NCBI GenBank assembly: GCA_022494885.1
Contig: JAGVSM010002366.1
Span: forward strand, 1-64,000
DNA from: Micrasema longulum
Lineage: Eukaryota > Arthropoda > Insecta > Trichoptera > Brachycentridae
Length of the DNA: 64,000 nt
Reading direction: 5' to 3'
Position numbers and translations under genes: made by a program
Shown: positions 10,099 to 21,174 of the stretch, in pieces
How positions within the stretch are numbered: the stretch's first letter is position 1
Layout of the letters: every line of letters starts with the position of its first letter
The notes under the pieces: generated by a model
Databases searched by the model: none
What the model was told of the DNA's origin: nothing
What the model saw: the letters and a program-made list of their open reading frames with translations, nothing else

Positions 10099-11275
10099 CA
10101 TAGAACTATAATAGTTCAGAAACCGCAAACGCGCATCAAACTGAATCCGACTAAACTACTCACAAATTAGTAGTTTTACGTGTTGGCCATTAGGTACTCT
10201 GTAGACGTAGCTTAGTACGCAACTGCCGGTTTAAATTCAATTATGCGGTGTTGTGTCGTTTTAGAGTGAAGAAATGCTGCTGGGATCACCAAGAAACAGG
10301 ATGGAATCACATTTCATTTGGTGTAGGATAATGTGTAAGAAGCGACTTCATAAGTAGGGGAGAGCGGGGACATTGGTGTTTACTAAGAGAAAATGTTGAT
10401 AAAAACCACATTTGTTAACTTTTTTATTTATTTTTAATAGTTACTTAAATCACGTTTGTTTGACTTTATATTAATGACAGTAAATATCGACTACAGCCAT
10501 GCTTCAAGGTACAATAAAGGTTTAATTTAAAAAGTCAATATCTCCCATTACCACATACATGCGGGTAATGAGAGCCCATTTAACGCTCATATGGGAAATG
10601 GGAGCCATAATTTTTACTTTTTTAAAAAATAAAGCTCAATTTATTTAAAAAGCAAATCTTAGTTGTGTGTTTGTTAAGAATTCAGAATGAAATTTGATCT
10701 TCAATACCTTGTTTTAATTGATGTATGGTTGTAGCATTAGGCTTAATTGTAAGCCTAATGTTCATTGGGACTCAACAGGCTCCTATTACTTACTGACAAT
10801 CATCTTTAAGTAATAACACAAATATTTTATTTGACTTTCAATCACAATTTGACGAATGGCATTTGAAAAAAGACAAATCTTGGTATGTAATAAGCGTAAA
10901 CATAAAACAATAATAATATATCTTCATCCTTACCTAAACGCTGGCACTTAGCTGTTTTTTACAAACGCGGACCGAAAAACTCACAAATGTCTCTCGTGAC
11001 TCGACGCAGGGCACTAACGGCTCATGTGCATAAGACAAACTTTCTCGATGGTTGACAGAAACGGCCAAGTGCTTAAGGTCACTCGATTGTGCATAGGTTC
11101 CGTACAATCGCCATCGCTTCGATTACCCGCCCGCTCTCATTACCCCGCGCTCCCCTAATATTATTTAAGAATTGGATTATTTTACCATCTTTCAGATTTT
11201 TAAATAAAATTACATCAACATTTTGTTAGTATTGCCAGGGTGGTCAAATTTTTTACCCAGTTTTCTATTAATAAA
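10099..11275 (-). mobile_element. hAT-like MITE copy 3, split by another insertion
   Basis: Outer end CATAGAACTATAATAGTTCA at 10099 matches the termini of copies at 12221-12989 and 52598-53389. Internal blocks GATGAATCCG-like, GTACGCAACTGCCGG and GTGTTGTGTCGTTTTAGAGTG follow. The match breaks at 10355 and resumes at 11158 (AATTGGATTATTTTACCATC, TTGCCAGGG). The far end is lost after about 11275. The 8 bp before the left end are ACTTAATG. Confidence 0.65.
10357..11155. mobile_element. TA-flanked DNA element with GGGGAGAGCGGGG inverted termini
   Basis: Starts GGGGAGAGCGGGG and ends CCCCGCGCTCCCC (12 of 13 bases inverted), flanked by TA on both sides (10355-10356, 11156-11157), inside a hAT-like MITE whose sequence resumes after it. 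Near both ends a GGTAATGAGAGC-like motif recurs in both orientations (10541, 10562, 10590 and 11121-11145), like transposase-binding subterminal repeats. Internal hairpin CATTAGGCTT/AAGCCTAATG at about 10735-10761. No ORF. TA duplication fits Tc1/mariner-like transposition, but the superfamily is unproven. Confidence 0.7.
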
Positions 11276-11721
11276 CCTAAGTGTAATTTTAAACTGTTTT
11301 AATTTAGTACATTTAAGCTGAAATGCTGAAAGTAACATTTTGTAAATTGTTCAGGAGAGCGGTTTGAAGTTGTTAAACTGTTTCAAATGTATCCATCGAA
11401 GTGAAAACACAATTTATTGCTGTTTTTTGGGTTTATAGGCTTTCGATGAGAATATTTTAGAAAAAAAACATTTAAATTATAGACTTTCAAATAATTATGG
11501 GACTTCAATGTTTTTTGTTCAAACCGCCTGTGCCCGGTACGCGCCCAAATTCCTCCTCGGACTTTAGTATAAAAAGTAATGTTAAATATTGAATGAAAAA
11601 CAATGTAAAGTTTATATTTGAAGCATAGAATGTTATTAAATATTCGGAGATGACTACAAACAGACTTTTCTATGTATACCGGTTTTGAGGCGTACGCGTC
11701 TCTTCACCAGGACACCAATTA

Positions 11722-11988
11722 ATCATAATCATCATCATCGTTCCCTTTCCGCAACTAATAGTTCATATGGCACTGCATTGGTACACCAATAGCAGCGTTT
11801 TTAGATCACTTTTGCTATATGAAAGTACAATGATCAGTCTTACGCTTCAGATACCAGTCCATGGACATATTCATATTCTAGAGTGACATATTCTAGAGTG
11901 AAAACATCCTTTGAAATAAATATTTTATATCAACCATGTGGGGAATCGGACCCGAGACCTTTTGCACCACATTACACCTTTTAGACTA
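11722..11988 (-). mobile_element. SINE1 copy inserted in a family B arm
   Basis: Reading minus: tRNA-like head with GGTCTCGGGTCCGATTCC (B box), then body CTGGTATCTGAAGCGTAAGA and TGATCATTG, then GTGTACCAATGCAGTGCC and a (GAT)n tail at 11722-11740. The host repeat resumes at ACATGCAAAACCC, matching the uninterrupted arm at 13100-13120. No clear target duplication. Confidence 0.7.
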
Positions 11989-12220
11989 ACATGCAAAACC
12001 CACTATACGCCTTTGCCTAGCAATTCATTTGAAACCGTATACTTTTAGTAGGCAACCTTTACATACACTGATTATAGTTTATGAAAATATTTGATGTTGT
12101 TGGAGTGAGATATTATGCGTTTAATAGGTATACTTTATACCCATTAAACTGACGCCTTTCCCATCATCCCCTCCCTCTTTCATCAAATATTTATTTTACA
12201 AGATAAAACATTTTCACTAA

Positions 12221-12989
12221 CATAAAATTAAAAATAGTCCAGAAGGAGCGTAGAATCATATTTAAATACATCGGACTGTGTCCAATAATTCCCCTATTAT
12301 GCCCCATTTTCGCCACGCGCATTGGTGATGTCGCCGCGTAATGTTGCCCGGTGGGAAAAAATATAATTGTAACACAAATGTAAGGTATAAAAAAAAGCAA
12401 TCTGTAGACTTCTCTAAAATTTTATTGTGCACGCGGAGATATTGATTGACACAACAGAGTAGATGAGTAAAGGGTCATTTAATAAGAGTAATTGAATTAA
12501 TGAACTTTAAACGGATATTTTTTATTTTAAATAATATTTAATCTTTTGAAGATAATGTCAGTCAAATGTCCACCACAGAGTTGTTTAATCCAAGGTCCAA
12601 TTTTCATTATTTATCGTATTATAGAAGCAAAGTAGGGTAAAAAAATTTACTACCCTGGCATCACTAACGAAATTTCCGTGTTGTTTCTTCGACAGTCTGA
12701 CAGATGGAAAAATAGTTTGATTTTTAAGTAATGCATTTGCTACTTAAACATTCGTTTGCTAATTATACATGAAATGTGATTGCAACCTATTTTTTAAAGA
12801 TTCTAGCAGTATTTCTAAACTTTAAAAGGACACAACACGGTATAGTTGAATTTAAATCAGGAGTTGCGTACTGAGCGACGTCTACAAAGAAACAAATGGG
12901 TCAAAACGTAAACCTACTCATTTATGAGTAGTTTAGTCGCCTTTTGTTTGATGTGCGTATGCGGTTTCTGGAATATTCTTAGTTCTATG
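12221..12989 (+). mobile_element. hAT-like MITE copy 1
   Basis: Ends CATAAAATTAAAAATAGTCC and, inverted, CATAGAACTAAGAATATTCC. Flanks are TTCACTAA (12213-12220) and TTCATAAA (12990-12997), an 8-bp duplication with two changes. The same TTCATAAA lies unduplicated in the empty family B copy near 6887, so the empty site is visible. Interior aligns along its length with 52598-53389, inverted. The 69-codon minus frame at 12191-12400 is not conserved as protein. Confidence 0.75.
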
Positions 12990-13319
12990 TTCATAAACTA
13001 TAATCATACCATGTAAATGTCGCCTACTAAAAGCATGTGGTTTCAAATAGCATGTTTGTTTTATTTTTTTATGCAACAAATATGGTGAAGGTGTGTATGG
13101 TGGGTTTTTCATGTTGGTTTAATTAGTGTCCTGACCAAATATGGGTACGTCTCGAAACCGGTAAACATGAAAAAGTCGGTAAGTGTTCATTTAAAAATAT
13201 TTTGAAACACTAAGTGTTATAATTTCTTTTCTATTTTAAATAAAATAGTTTTTTACTAGTGTTAATTTTTAAATTAGGAAAAAAACTGAACTATAAAGTT
13301 CATAAGAACTGAACTGAAA

Positions 13320-13430
13320 TTATGGTAACATCTAATACTATCTTATTTACACCATTCTGCCTGTGTTTAAGTATCCGTATTTTTTCAATTCATCCTTCTT
13401 GTAAATTTATGAAGTGTAAACCTTTATTAA
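13320..13430. repeat. Family C fragment
   Basis: ATTTACACC, ATTCTGCCTGTGTTTAAG and ATCCGTATTTT match the central part of family C (compare 22010-22060). Boundaries are soft. Confidence 0.4.
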
Positions 13431-13839
13431 TGTAGGAGGGTGAGATTCATCCGAACGCCCTTATTTCAATGGGAAGTTAAAAAAGTTATCTTCAATAAGA
13501 AAATATTACAAACTACAAATACGGATAAAAATATATGAAATGGGTTTAGGGAATAATTTATTGTATTTCCAAAATAAAAATGGATATTGTGGAGAAATTT
13601 TTTCAAACAAAAATGTAAAAAAGAAATTAAATAAAAGTACGTTGCAAGAAAAACGCGACGTGTTTGGCCTTGGTTATCGTGACGTCAAGATTTGTGATAA
13701 TTTTCTTAAAAAAAATCAATGGCTAGGAACAAATAATCATAAATCGTGACGTATTAGGGGCGTGGCTAAGTAAATGACCTTTTTTGCGGGAAAAAAAACC
13801 TGATATTTCTCTACTGTCTAATTTATTAGTTATTTTTTA

Positions 13840-14090
13840 ATACGGCAATAATTTTTTACAATTCACTTTCTAATGACCTAAAAAATATACAAAACATATA
13901 CGTTCTTAAAAAAACTCTTAATCTAAACCGTTCTTACAGCCCGTGTGACGAGTGATATGTGATGTTATTTTATCGACTTTTTATTTAAACTATTGTGTCA
14001 TAATATATTATATCCCCTCATACCAGCACTTCTGCTGATTGGGAATATTTCGTACAAATAAAATATGCAATGTAATGTAATATGTTAAAT
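13840..14090 (+). mobile_element. LINE 3' end
   Basis: Frame about 13841-13957 reads IIFYNSLSNDLKNIQNIYVL, then KKTLNL and SYSPCDE before a stop. This is the standard end of many LINE RTs (FN.LP..IK...N...FK..LK..L....YY..DE). The 3' UTR ends with AATGTAATGTAATATG, a simple-repeat tail. Only the last 40 codons survive. Confidence 0.65.
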
Positions 14091-14094
14091 TTAA

Positions 14095-14780
14095 AAACCT
14101 TGTCTTTTGTCATAAATAAAAAATCTAAATCTAAAAAATCTAAATTGAGTTTTCTGAATGAAAAATTAAATACGTTTTTTTATAAAATGTATTTTAAAAT
14201 ACGTTTAATTACGGTTTTTCGATGCTTGTTTTTATTCAAAAATTTTGTAACAAATTTACAAACAAAACGAACAAACCGATAACCAAATTCAATTTTACTT
14301 TAAAAAAATTAAATATAAATTTGTTAATTTTTCATTGTAAATGGGGTCCAAGTAGGTACCAGGCAATGTCTGAAAACTATTTATCATATTTAATATGAAA
14401 GTTTACCTGTGGGTAACATTCGTAGGGTAAAACTCAAAGGGTAAAATTATCTTAATCTGCAACTTTGAACGGCTTTTTAAGTTAGTTGCTTGCACGCTGC
14501 ACTCAGAATCTACTCCAAAAGCCCTTTAACATGAGGGTTCTTTAAGTCCTTTAAACATTTGAAAAGTTTTCCTACTTCTTTGAACTCTCGCGGAATACAT
14601 GATGTCGTCAGAAGGAATTTCTTTTGTGCATCGACTTAACGCTCTTTGATTCGCTTTTATTTTAATTTTTTAATTTTAAATTTATTTTATTAATTTTATT
14701 AATTTTTTACGCCCATAATGCTTTTACATACACGAAAGTTATATAAAACATCAGTATATAATCAAGATAAAATTTAAAAA
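14095..14780. other. AT-rich stretch
   Basis: No gene seen. The 66-codon frame at 14082-14282 is lysine- and phenylalanine-rich, as expected from AT bias. Low-complexity TTTTAATTTTATTAA lies around 14640-14710. Confidence 0.5.
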
Positions 14781-14783
14781 AAC

Positions 14784-15035
14784 ACAATATAAAGCAATAA
14801 AAGATAGAACAGTGTTTAGAAGTAAAGTTGGTATAAAAAAAAGATGAGTATATAAACAATATGATTTTTTTTAAAATACAATAAAAAGAAATAAAAAGCA
14901 GTGTTAAAAAGTATAGTTGGTGTAAAAATAAAATTAAAAAGATGAGTGCATAAACAACATAAATTTTATAAAATACAATAGAAAGAAATAAAATATAGAA
15001 CTGCGTTAAGAAGTATAGTTGATCTTAATAAAATA
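14784..15035. repeat. Three-unit tandem repeat, about 97 bp
   Basis: Units begin at about 14784, 14879 and 14977 with CAATA(A/T)AAAG(C/A)AATAAAA. Each then carries a CAGTGTT-like block, AGTATAGTTGGT and, in the first two, AAGATGAGT(A/G)(C/T)ATAAACAA. Extremely AT-rich and diverged. No coding. Confidence 0.55.
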
Positions 15036-15560
15036 AACTAATAATAATAAAAAAAAAATAAAAAAATAAGCTGTAGAAGCCAGATATTAAAAACATAAAT
15101 AAAGAATAGATAAACAAATAAAAAACAAACATATCAAAGAAATGCGGTTATAAGTTTATTGCAGCTAGGTACATAATGTTATAAAATACAATATAAACAG
15201 AATATTAAATTCTATTTGATGTGGAACATATACATTGATATTTAAAATAAACAAGACTTACGTTAAAGACATCGATGTTGTTAGCATATTGGTTCGCAAG
15301 TATATGCAACTGCATTACTGTTGAATTCGCGCTGTAATTGGTCAAAGATGGACAGCAGTAGAACAGAGTATTAAATCGGGTAACTCAACCAGACATTCGC
15401 ACATTAATCAAGTTGATAAGTTCACAACAATCGAACATTGATGTTATTTATAACATATTGTATCAAACATTCTGTTAATATAATATATGTTTAAGAAAAT
15501 CCACGTAAGTTGATTACATACGTAAAGGAGACAAAAAATACCAAAATCATTAAGTTAACA
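15036..15560. other. Non-coding stretch
   Basis: No gene seen; AT-rich, with GATAAAC-like low complexity near 15050-15130. Confidence 0.4.
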
Positions 15561-15564
15561 CTAA

Positions 15565-15665
15565 AGTCCAAGAACGGCCACAGCAGACTTCTATAACGAG
15601 TGTATCAAAGATTCGGTAGCGGACCTGGCTAGGACACATGCTGCAGATACCTCAAGAGAACCTCA
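15565..15665 (+). mobile_element. Short LINE C-terminal fragment
   Basis: Reads WLGHMLQIPQENLSPSCLL in one frame, the (R)WLGHV.R(M/I)P block found near the C-terminus of LINE proteins. A sister fragment at 52397-52490 reads WLRHVLWMPLKSFNPD. Both are about 100 bp. Confidence 0.45.
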
Positions 15666-15776
15666 GTCCAAGTTGCCTCTTATTCAATTCATTGTTTTTT
15701 TTTAAAATTATACATTACAAACATATATTTAATACGTACATATTATAAAAAAGAAAAAAAAATACACCAAAGAGAC

Positions 15777-16775
15777 TCATGTCAAAGTAGTAGGAGAATC
15801 CTGCTCCGGAAAACCCCCTTCGGATACATGTAAAAGATCAATATCCAGAGCGATGTTCAGCATAGCGGTAGCCCTTCCAACAGGCGTAACCATGTGCAGG
15901 TTGGTCCTTAATATCTGAGTATGAAACAATCTATGCTGACGCTGTCTAAGGTAATTATCAGAAACACATAAACCAATGCTTATCTTAGAATTATCGATCA
16001 TACCGCGCAACAATCGATAAAAAATGTGAAGTCAAATACACATTCCTTCTAGTCTCTAAACTGTTATAGCCAAGCATACCCTAGAGAAACTTGGTTGGGT
16101 AGAGCCAAGGATAATACCCTCACTCTTCCATATAGAAATATTTCAGAAACTTATTTTGCATTTTCTCTATCATAATGAGTACTTCAGTTCATGTGGCCCC
16201 TAAATCATCGAGCCACTCTCGGGTCTACTTCGCACCAAGAGTTGTTCAAAGTTCTCAGTACGCTGGTATTTTCGAAAACCCTGGTAGTACGCAGAACAAA
16301 TCCTTACATCTTCAATGCATTGCCACTGATTGTTTCTATGTGTTCATGAAATGTCAGAGTGCTCACAAATTTAACGTCCAGATCCTTAACATTCGATGTT
16401 CGTATCGGATTCTGGTCATCCATTTTGTAGCGAAAAAAAAGAGTTTTTTGGGCCCTAGTGAAGGACGTGACCGAACACTTGGAAACATTAAACCTAAACT
16501 TGTTTCGCCTTCCCCATTCAGATATATTTGCTTGAAGGACGAAAATCGTCAGAAGTTGTCACCTTTAAGAATAGTTTTAAGTCATCCGCGAACAACAGAA
16601 AACGCTAGTTCAAAATTACATTTTTAATATTATTAGTGAAAATTGAGAACAACAATGGACCCAGATTAGAGCCTTGCGGGACACCCAAGAAAGTATGGAA
16701 ACACTCTGACGCGAATAGACCGTAGGAGACGTATTGGTTTCTATTTTGGAGGTAAATTGCCATTAATTAATTTAT
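15777..16775 (-). mobile_element. LINE reverse transcriptase fragment, palm domain to C-terminus
   Basis: Minus strand, in order: YLQNRNQYVSYGLF (about 16755), LGVPQGSNLGPLLF (about 16690-16650), LLFADDLKLF with the catalytic FADD at 16592-16581, DVKFVSTLTFHEHI, FVLRTTRVF, LGYNSLETRRNVYL, and a tail of RLFHTQILRTN...P.GRATAMLN ending at 15777. These are RT motifs in the correct order, so the fragment covers about the C-terminal 330 codons. Stops and frameshifts (after motif A, after FADD and near 16000) make it dead. The + frames 16175-16627 and 16757-17011 are antisense shadows. Confidence 0.8.
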
Positions 16776-16779
16776 TATT

Positions 16780-18875
16780 TACACCCGCGGGCTCTCGCCG
16801 TTCTAATAGGTCGTCAAAAGCAGTTTTTCGGCTGGATATGAAAGATTTTGGGGATGCAGGATTGACGTGGGAGAAGGCGAAAGTGCTGACTGGCTTTAGT
16901 GTCTCCTGGAAGCACCAAATTATGTCCATATGCCCCCTTGAATTTGGATTTATCTATCAATCAAAATTGACGTTGTCTAAATACATTTTTGTATTTGTAT
17001 CAAAAAAGTGAATTTACATAGTTTTTGCAAATGTTCTCGTTTATTTAATTGCAATAATGTGGTCATAAAGAAGAATAACTATTCCGAAATTTGCCCAATT
17101 TACTTTCAATTTGTTAAACTCGCAATGAAAGGGGAAATCAAAACAGTTTAGATATATTAGTCGAAATTGAAATTTAAAAAAAAAAATCTTTTACGGACAA
17201 CAATAATGTTTTTTTAATATGAGCAAAACCGATAGAAAAAAACCTTTGGATTTCTTTTCATATATTGTTTTTTTAATAATCTATGTAAGGAATTTAATTG
17301 TTGACTTCGAGGTCCATTGAAAAATAAATTTGTTTTATGCTGACCCATTTGAGTAAACAAATTACGAAAAAACTCATTTAATCAATTTATTACACTCCGA
17401 AATAAGTTTTTTTTTTAAATCTGATAAAATTTTGCAACAAAAGATAAAAAAGAGAGAATGAAAAAGAATAAATTAGCAATTAAGCAACCGACACTGAAAT
17501 ATTATATGAGAAGGGGACGCTAGACTCCTGAGGGTAAATCGGAAGTCAAGTCCTAAATAAACTTTATTAATTTATTTTCTTTTCCCCACCCGTATCAACT
17601 AAATTATATCTTATAAAAACGCACGGAAAATGGTCAGTAAATAAAATTATTTTTAATCTTTGAAAGCAGGTAGCAAAAATATTTTCCCAAATAAGTTTGT
17701 ATAAGGTATTGATTGATCATTTTCTAATATAAAGGTCTACTCAATAAAAATACAAAGAATGAGCTAAAGATTGATATTTATAAATGTAAACTCATATTTT
17801 ATGATAGATTTCTCTGATTTAAAAATAATGTTAGATCTACAGAATCATAATAGTATTAAATTTAAATATTGTGATCAATTTAACAGTTTCAATAATTTTT
17901 CTACTTGTTTTTATCCAGGAATAAATTTGTATAAAATTTGTTTTCAATGTAAATTGAAGAATTTATTATGATGGATGAAATATATTTATATTTAAAAGTA
18001 TTTCATTTAGACGCACTGGCGCAGAAAAACCGTTTTTCAATGATTTAAATTCTTTGATTTCTTGTGGGTTTTTTTACATTTATTTTAATTTAAATTAATT
18101 TAACATATTTTATACACCCTCAACAGTCGATTGTTAGAAAAATATCGACCCCTGATCGACAGGAGCATTATTTTAAGGAAGAATATTTTTTCTTCTTAAA
18201 TATTGAGAAGTACTTTGAAAATCAAATTTTGCTTCGAATGTTTTTTTTATTGATATCGATAACATAAATAGTGGAAATAGAGTTTGATTCTTCAAGGGCA
18301 TTTCTTGGTAATTGAGAGTAAGAAGTGATCTCCAGTAAAATATTGTTTCTGTCGGTTACGATGTTTTGATGTGATCATGAGTCGACACATACATAAATAT
18401 CTTTATATTTGTATACTGTGAAGTAAAATATAACTAAAAAATACATGAATTTGATTTTTGATGTTTGATTTATATAAACAATGAACAAATATAGATAAAT
18501 CAAACACAATAATGAGACTGAAACACAAAATGGCTAAATGACCCAATAAATTATTCTACCTGTAATAAAAGCCTTTCTTTTAATTTTGATATTGAAAAGA
18601 AAAATATATTAATAGAGGTAAAAAATTGATTGCCTCGTTTATATAGTCGTGAATATATAATAATTAGGGCTAAATTTGTGAATATAAAATGGTGATGCCC
18701 GTGTTGATGATTAACAGAAAAATATTAACGATATACAAATAACGAATGGTTTGTAAGTTGAAAATTTTAGAAAATAAAATTTTAAAACACAAAATCATAG
18801 TCATGATATCTCTCAAAGTTTTCATAATTTTATTGATCTGAAAATTTCAATATAAAATTCAACCTTTCTCTGACA
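16780..18875. other. AT-rich non-coding stretch
   Basis: Nothing assignable. 16780-16960 is less AT-rich than its surroundings and could be an upstream part of the LINE, but I see no RT motif in it. The 66-codon frame at 17771-17971 has no motif. Confidence 0.45.
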
Positions 18876-18879
18876 GTGC

Positions 18880-19225
18880 CGAAAAACACATCCGCGCGAT
18901 ATGGCGCTGCGTAGCCATGAGAAATGCAAAAAATGAGAGATTCTAAATCGAAAAAATGCAATATTCATAGGCAATTGCTAAAGTTATATATAATTAAAAA
19001 AACAGAAATAATATTTTTAATCTCATTGCTAAAAATATGAAAAAAACATTGGCTTATGCTCGCAGCGCGGGCAAAATAACTGTTCCCGACAAAAGTAAGA
19101 CAGGTACTAACTGGCCTCTGGGAAAAGTACTAGAAGCTTTGTTCCTCGCGCGTGGGAAGCGTTAAATTGTCTCTCTTGCTCCCGAATAAACCTGTTTTAT
19201 CGAGAGTGAGACAAATACAATGTGT
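18880..19225 (-). repeat. Interspersed repeat family F, copy 1
   Basis: Its reverse complement aligns with 44440-44780: AATGTTTTTTTCATATTTTT, AGC, then TGCC(T/G)ATGAATATT and ATCTC(A/T)(C/T)ATTTTTT. A hairpin TTGTCTCTCTTGCTC / GAGAGTGAGACAA lies at 19163-19213, as in the other copy. No ORF. Confidence 0.55.
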
Positions 19226-19227
19226 AG

Positions 19228-19669
19228 GACAATTGAACGTAGTTATGCAAAAAGCAGCCAGTTTACAATTTTAATAAAATGTGATATTGATGTTATTGGG
19301 TGCAGTCAGGTTAATTCTATGTTCTGCTAAAAACAGACAGACCTCTTTCATACAAACAACTGTATTAATCGCGTTTCAAAAATTGTGTCGATCACAAAAA
19401 CGGCATTTCTCAATTTGCAGAAAACACCAACAATACTAGAAAGATCTTTCGGTACTTTAAAAATTATTAAAATTGGTCAAATACATAGTCAGATTCTTGT
19501 TTGAAGTATGGAAAAAAACGACTGTATTCAATATTGTTCATTTGTCAAAGTCAAAAACATTCCAACTGTTGTGTAAATTCGATTATTGACTATTTTCACA
19601 AAAGTGCTATTATCTCAGTTTCACTTTTCTATGGCTGGATGGTTTCTGCATAACTACGTTCAATTATAT
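19228..19669. repeat. 440-bp element with 30-bp inverted ends
   Basis: AATTGAACGTAGTTATGCA(A/G)AAA at 19230-19255 is repeated inverted at 19645-19668 (TGCATAACTACGTTCAATT). The interior has no ORF. It abuts family F. Superfamily unknown; no convincing target duplication. Confidence 0.5.
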
Positions 19670-20410
19670 ATTAGGGTACTTTTTTATTTTGTTCTGGTGA
19701 TTTATCGCCGATTTTAGATGAAATACTTTTTCTGTTCCCAATAAGCATTTATTTGCTCATATTTTTTTTGACCGATAGATAAATGTATAACTGTATACCG
19801 TAATACTAAAAAATCTTCATCCATAATTTAATTTATGGAGATATTAAGGTTATTAAATGCAATGTATACTAGCTACACGTCACCGGGATAGGAATATTAA
19901 AAGAAATAATATTTCATAATTTCATGGGAAATTGAATTGGTTTTTAAATTGCAGCCTATTTCAAATTTCTTGGATGAAAGAAAAATTTCCCGTTTTGATG
20001 GAGATTCAAAGCAAATGAAATTCTGGTGCCTAATTACCATTTTTTGCATTTGAAAAGCGGTACAGCGAAAAAATTACCTCACATCTTGAATTCTCGACAC
20101 TACCACATCTGATTAATCATTACAAACACCTTGGGACGTAAAAACGATTGTTGATTCTTCTTCGTGCTGCTGCAAGTATCCTTATCATTCTTTTGTAAAA
20201 ATCCCTTTCTTCTTCTTTATGAAAAATGAATGAAACTTCTTCCTCCTATCCGTGGCCCTGTGACAGATGCTGTCGGATACATAGATCTGGTGGCATCCAA
20301 GATTAATTTCAAGTTTTTAAAAAGTTTGATGATCATTTTGGTGAATTGATCATGTCCAATCAATTTAAACCCAGTCAGTAAAAAATTCACTTCTATATTT
20401 TCTTTTATCT
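19670..20410. other. Non-coding stretch
   Basis: Nothing recognised. Confidence 0.4.
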
Positions 20411-20414
20411 ATTA

Positions 20415-20859
20415 AAAGTGTGATGATTAGCGCGTTTGCCAACCGTGCAAGAGATCTCAAGTTCGATTCCTGACATGGATGATATGAAATATTTATTTAA
20501 ATGGGAGTTTTAAAACTTAAAGTATTTCATAGTCTCTGGACTGGTACCTGAAGCCCGAGACAGATGATCTTACCTTCATGTAACAAACAGCGGCCTCCAT
20601 GGTGTAGTGGTCAAGACGCTTGACACACACGGAAGGTTCCGGGTTCGATTCCCGGTGAGAACACAAAAATTAAAATGTGATTTTTCTCAAGCCTGGGTGC
20701 TCTGTGATGTAATTCACCACTGTAATTAGGCCTCCTGGCCTGTTGTGGTGCAAAAAAAAAAATAATAAACATAATAAAAAATATAAAAAAAATTCTGCGA
20801 TTTGTGTGCCAATGCAGTGCCTAATGCACCATTGGGTGTGAAAATGGAATGATGATGAA
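20415..20859 (+). mobile_element. SINE1 copy, split by a SINE2
   Basis: Head TTAGCGCGTTTGCC...AAGTTCGATTCCTGACATGG (A and B box region), body CTGGACTGGTACCTGAAGC and CATGTAACAAA to 20588. After an unrelated SINE the body resumes at 20793 (CTGCGATTTGTGTGCCAATG, CACCATTGGGTGTG) and ends in GATGATGA at 20859. Confidence 0.75.
20590..20792 (+). mobile_element. SINE2 copy nested in SINE1
   Basis: Head GCGGCCTCCATGGTGTAGTG, GTCAAGACGCTTGACA, GGTTCCGGGTTCGATTCCCG: clear tRNA-like A and B boxes. Body includes CAAGCCTGGGTGCTCTG and an A-rich tail with AATAA repeats. A second copy lies inverted at 46745-46873, with the same order of blocks. Confidence 0.75.
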
Positions 20860-20923
20860 TTACCGTCTTTCAGCACAAATGTGCAAGGCTACCAGATTAC
20901 AGTGGGCTCCCTCGGGCAGCAAT

Positions 20924-21171
20924 AAAGCTAGGGTTTCCTAGGACAGCGGTGCCCGTATCTTAACGGCCGTAGTGAACGGTGATGCGGTGGATAGCCGTCG
21001 TAACGTCGACTAGAGAGTTGTTTTCTAGGGAAACGGTGTTAAATGGTGTTGATAACACCGTTTTCTTAGGAAACCACTCTCTAGTCAGCGTTACGACGGT
21101 TATTCACCGCATCACCGTTCACTACGGCCGTTAAAATACGGGCACCGCTGTCCTAGGAAACCCTAGCTTTA
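20924..21171. repeat. Near-perfect 248-bp foldback MITE
   Basis: Starts TAAAGCTAGGGTTTCCTAGG and ends with its inverse at 21171. The arms (about 110 bp each) differ at a few positions only: GTGAACGGTGATGCGGTG, GACTAGAGAGT and TAACGGCCGTAGTG all recur inverted. Short centre around GGTGTTGATAACACC. Flanks share GCAA. A single-arm copy lies at 53555-53680. GC content far above the neighbourhood suggests a fairly recent insertion. Confidence 0.85.
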
Positions 21172-21174
21172 GCA

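Larger units (their letters stand above)
11655..13210. repeat. Inverted pair of family B repeats, twice interrupted
   Basis: A minus-oriented family B arm (11655-12118) faces a plus arm (about 12150-13210). Shared blocks are TTCATAAACTATAATCA, GCCTACTAAAAG, GGGTTTTTCATG, GTGTCCTG, GAAACCGGTA and AAAAAGTCGGTAAGTG. The left arm is interrupted by SINE1 (11722-11988) and the right arm by a hAT-like MITE (12221-12989). Hammerhead-like cores: minus at 11717-11668 (stem II GAGACG/CGCCTC, core CTGGTGA) and plus at 13126-13168 (core CTGACCA, GAAA, intact ACCGGT). Both have core substitutions. Confidence 0.65.

Noticed and set aside
16175..16627. 150-codon + strand frame
   Set aside because: Antisense to a LINE RT whose VPQG and FADD motifs lie on the minus strand here; no protein-like signal of its own.
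20590..20665. tRNA gene
   Set aside because: Good A and B boxes, but it is followed by a SINE body shared with 46745-46873 and inserted in another SINE.
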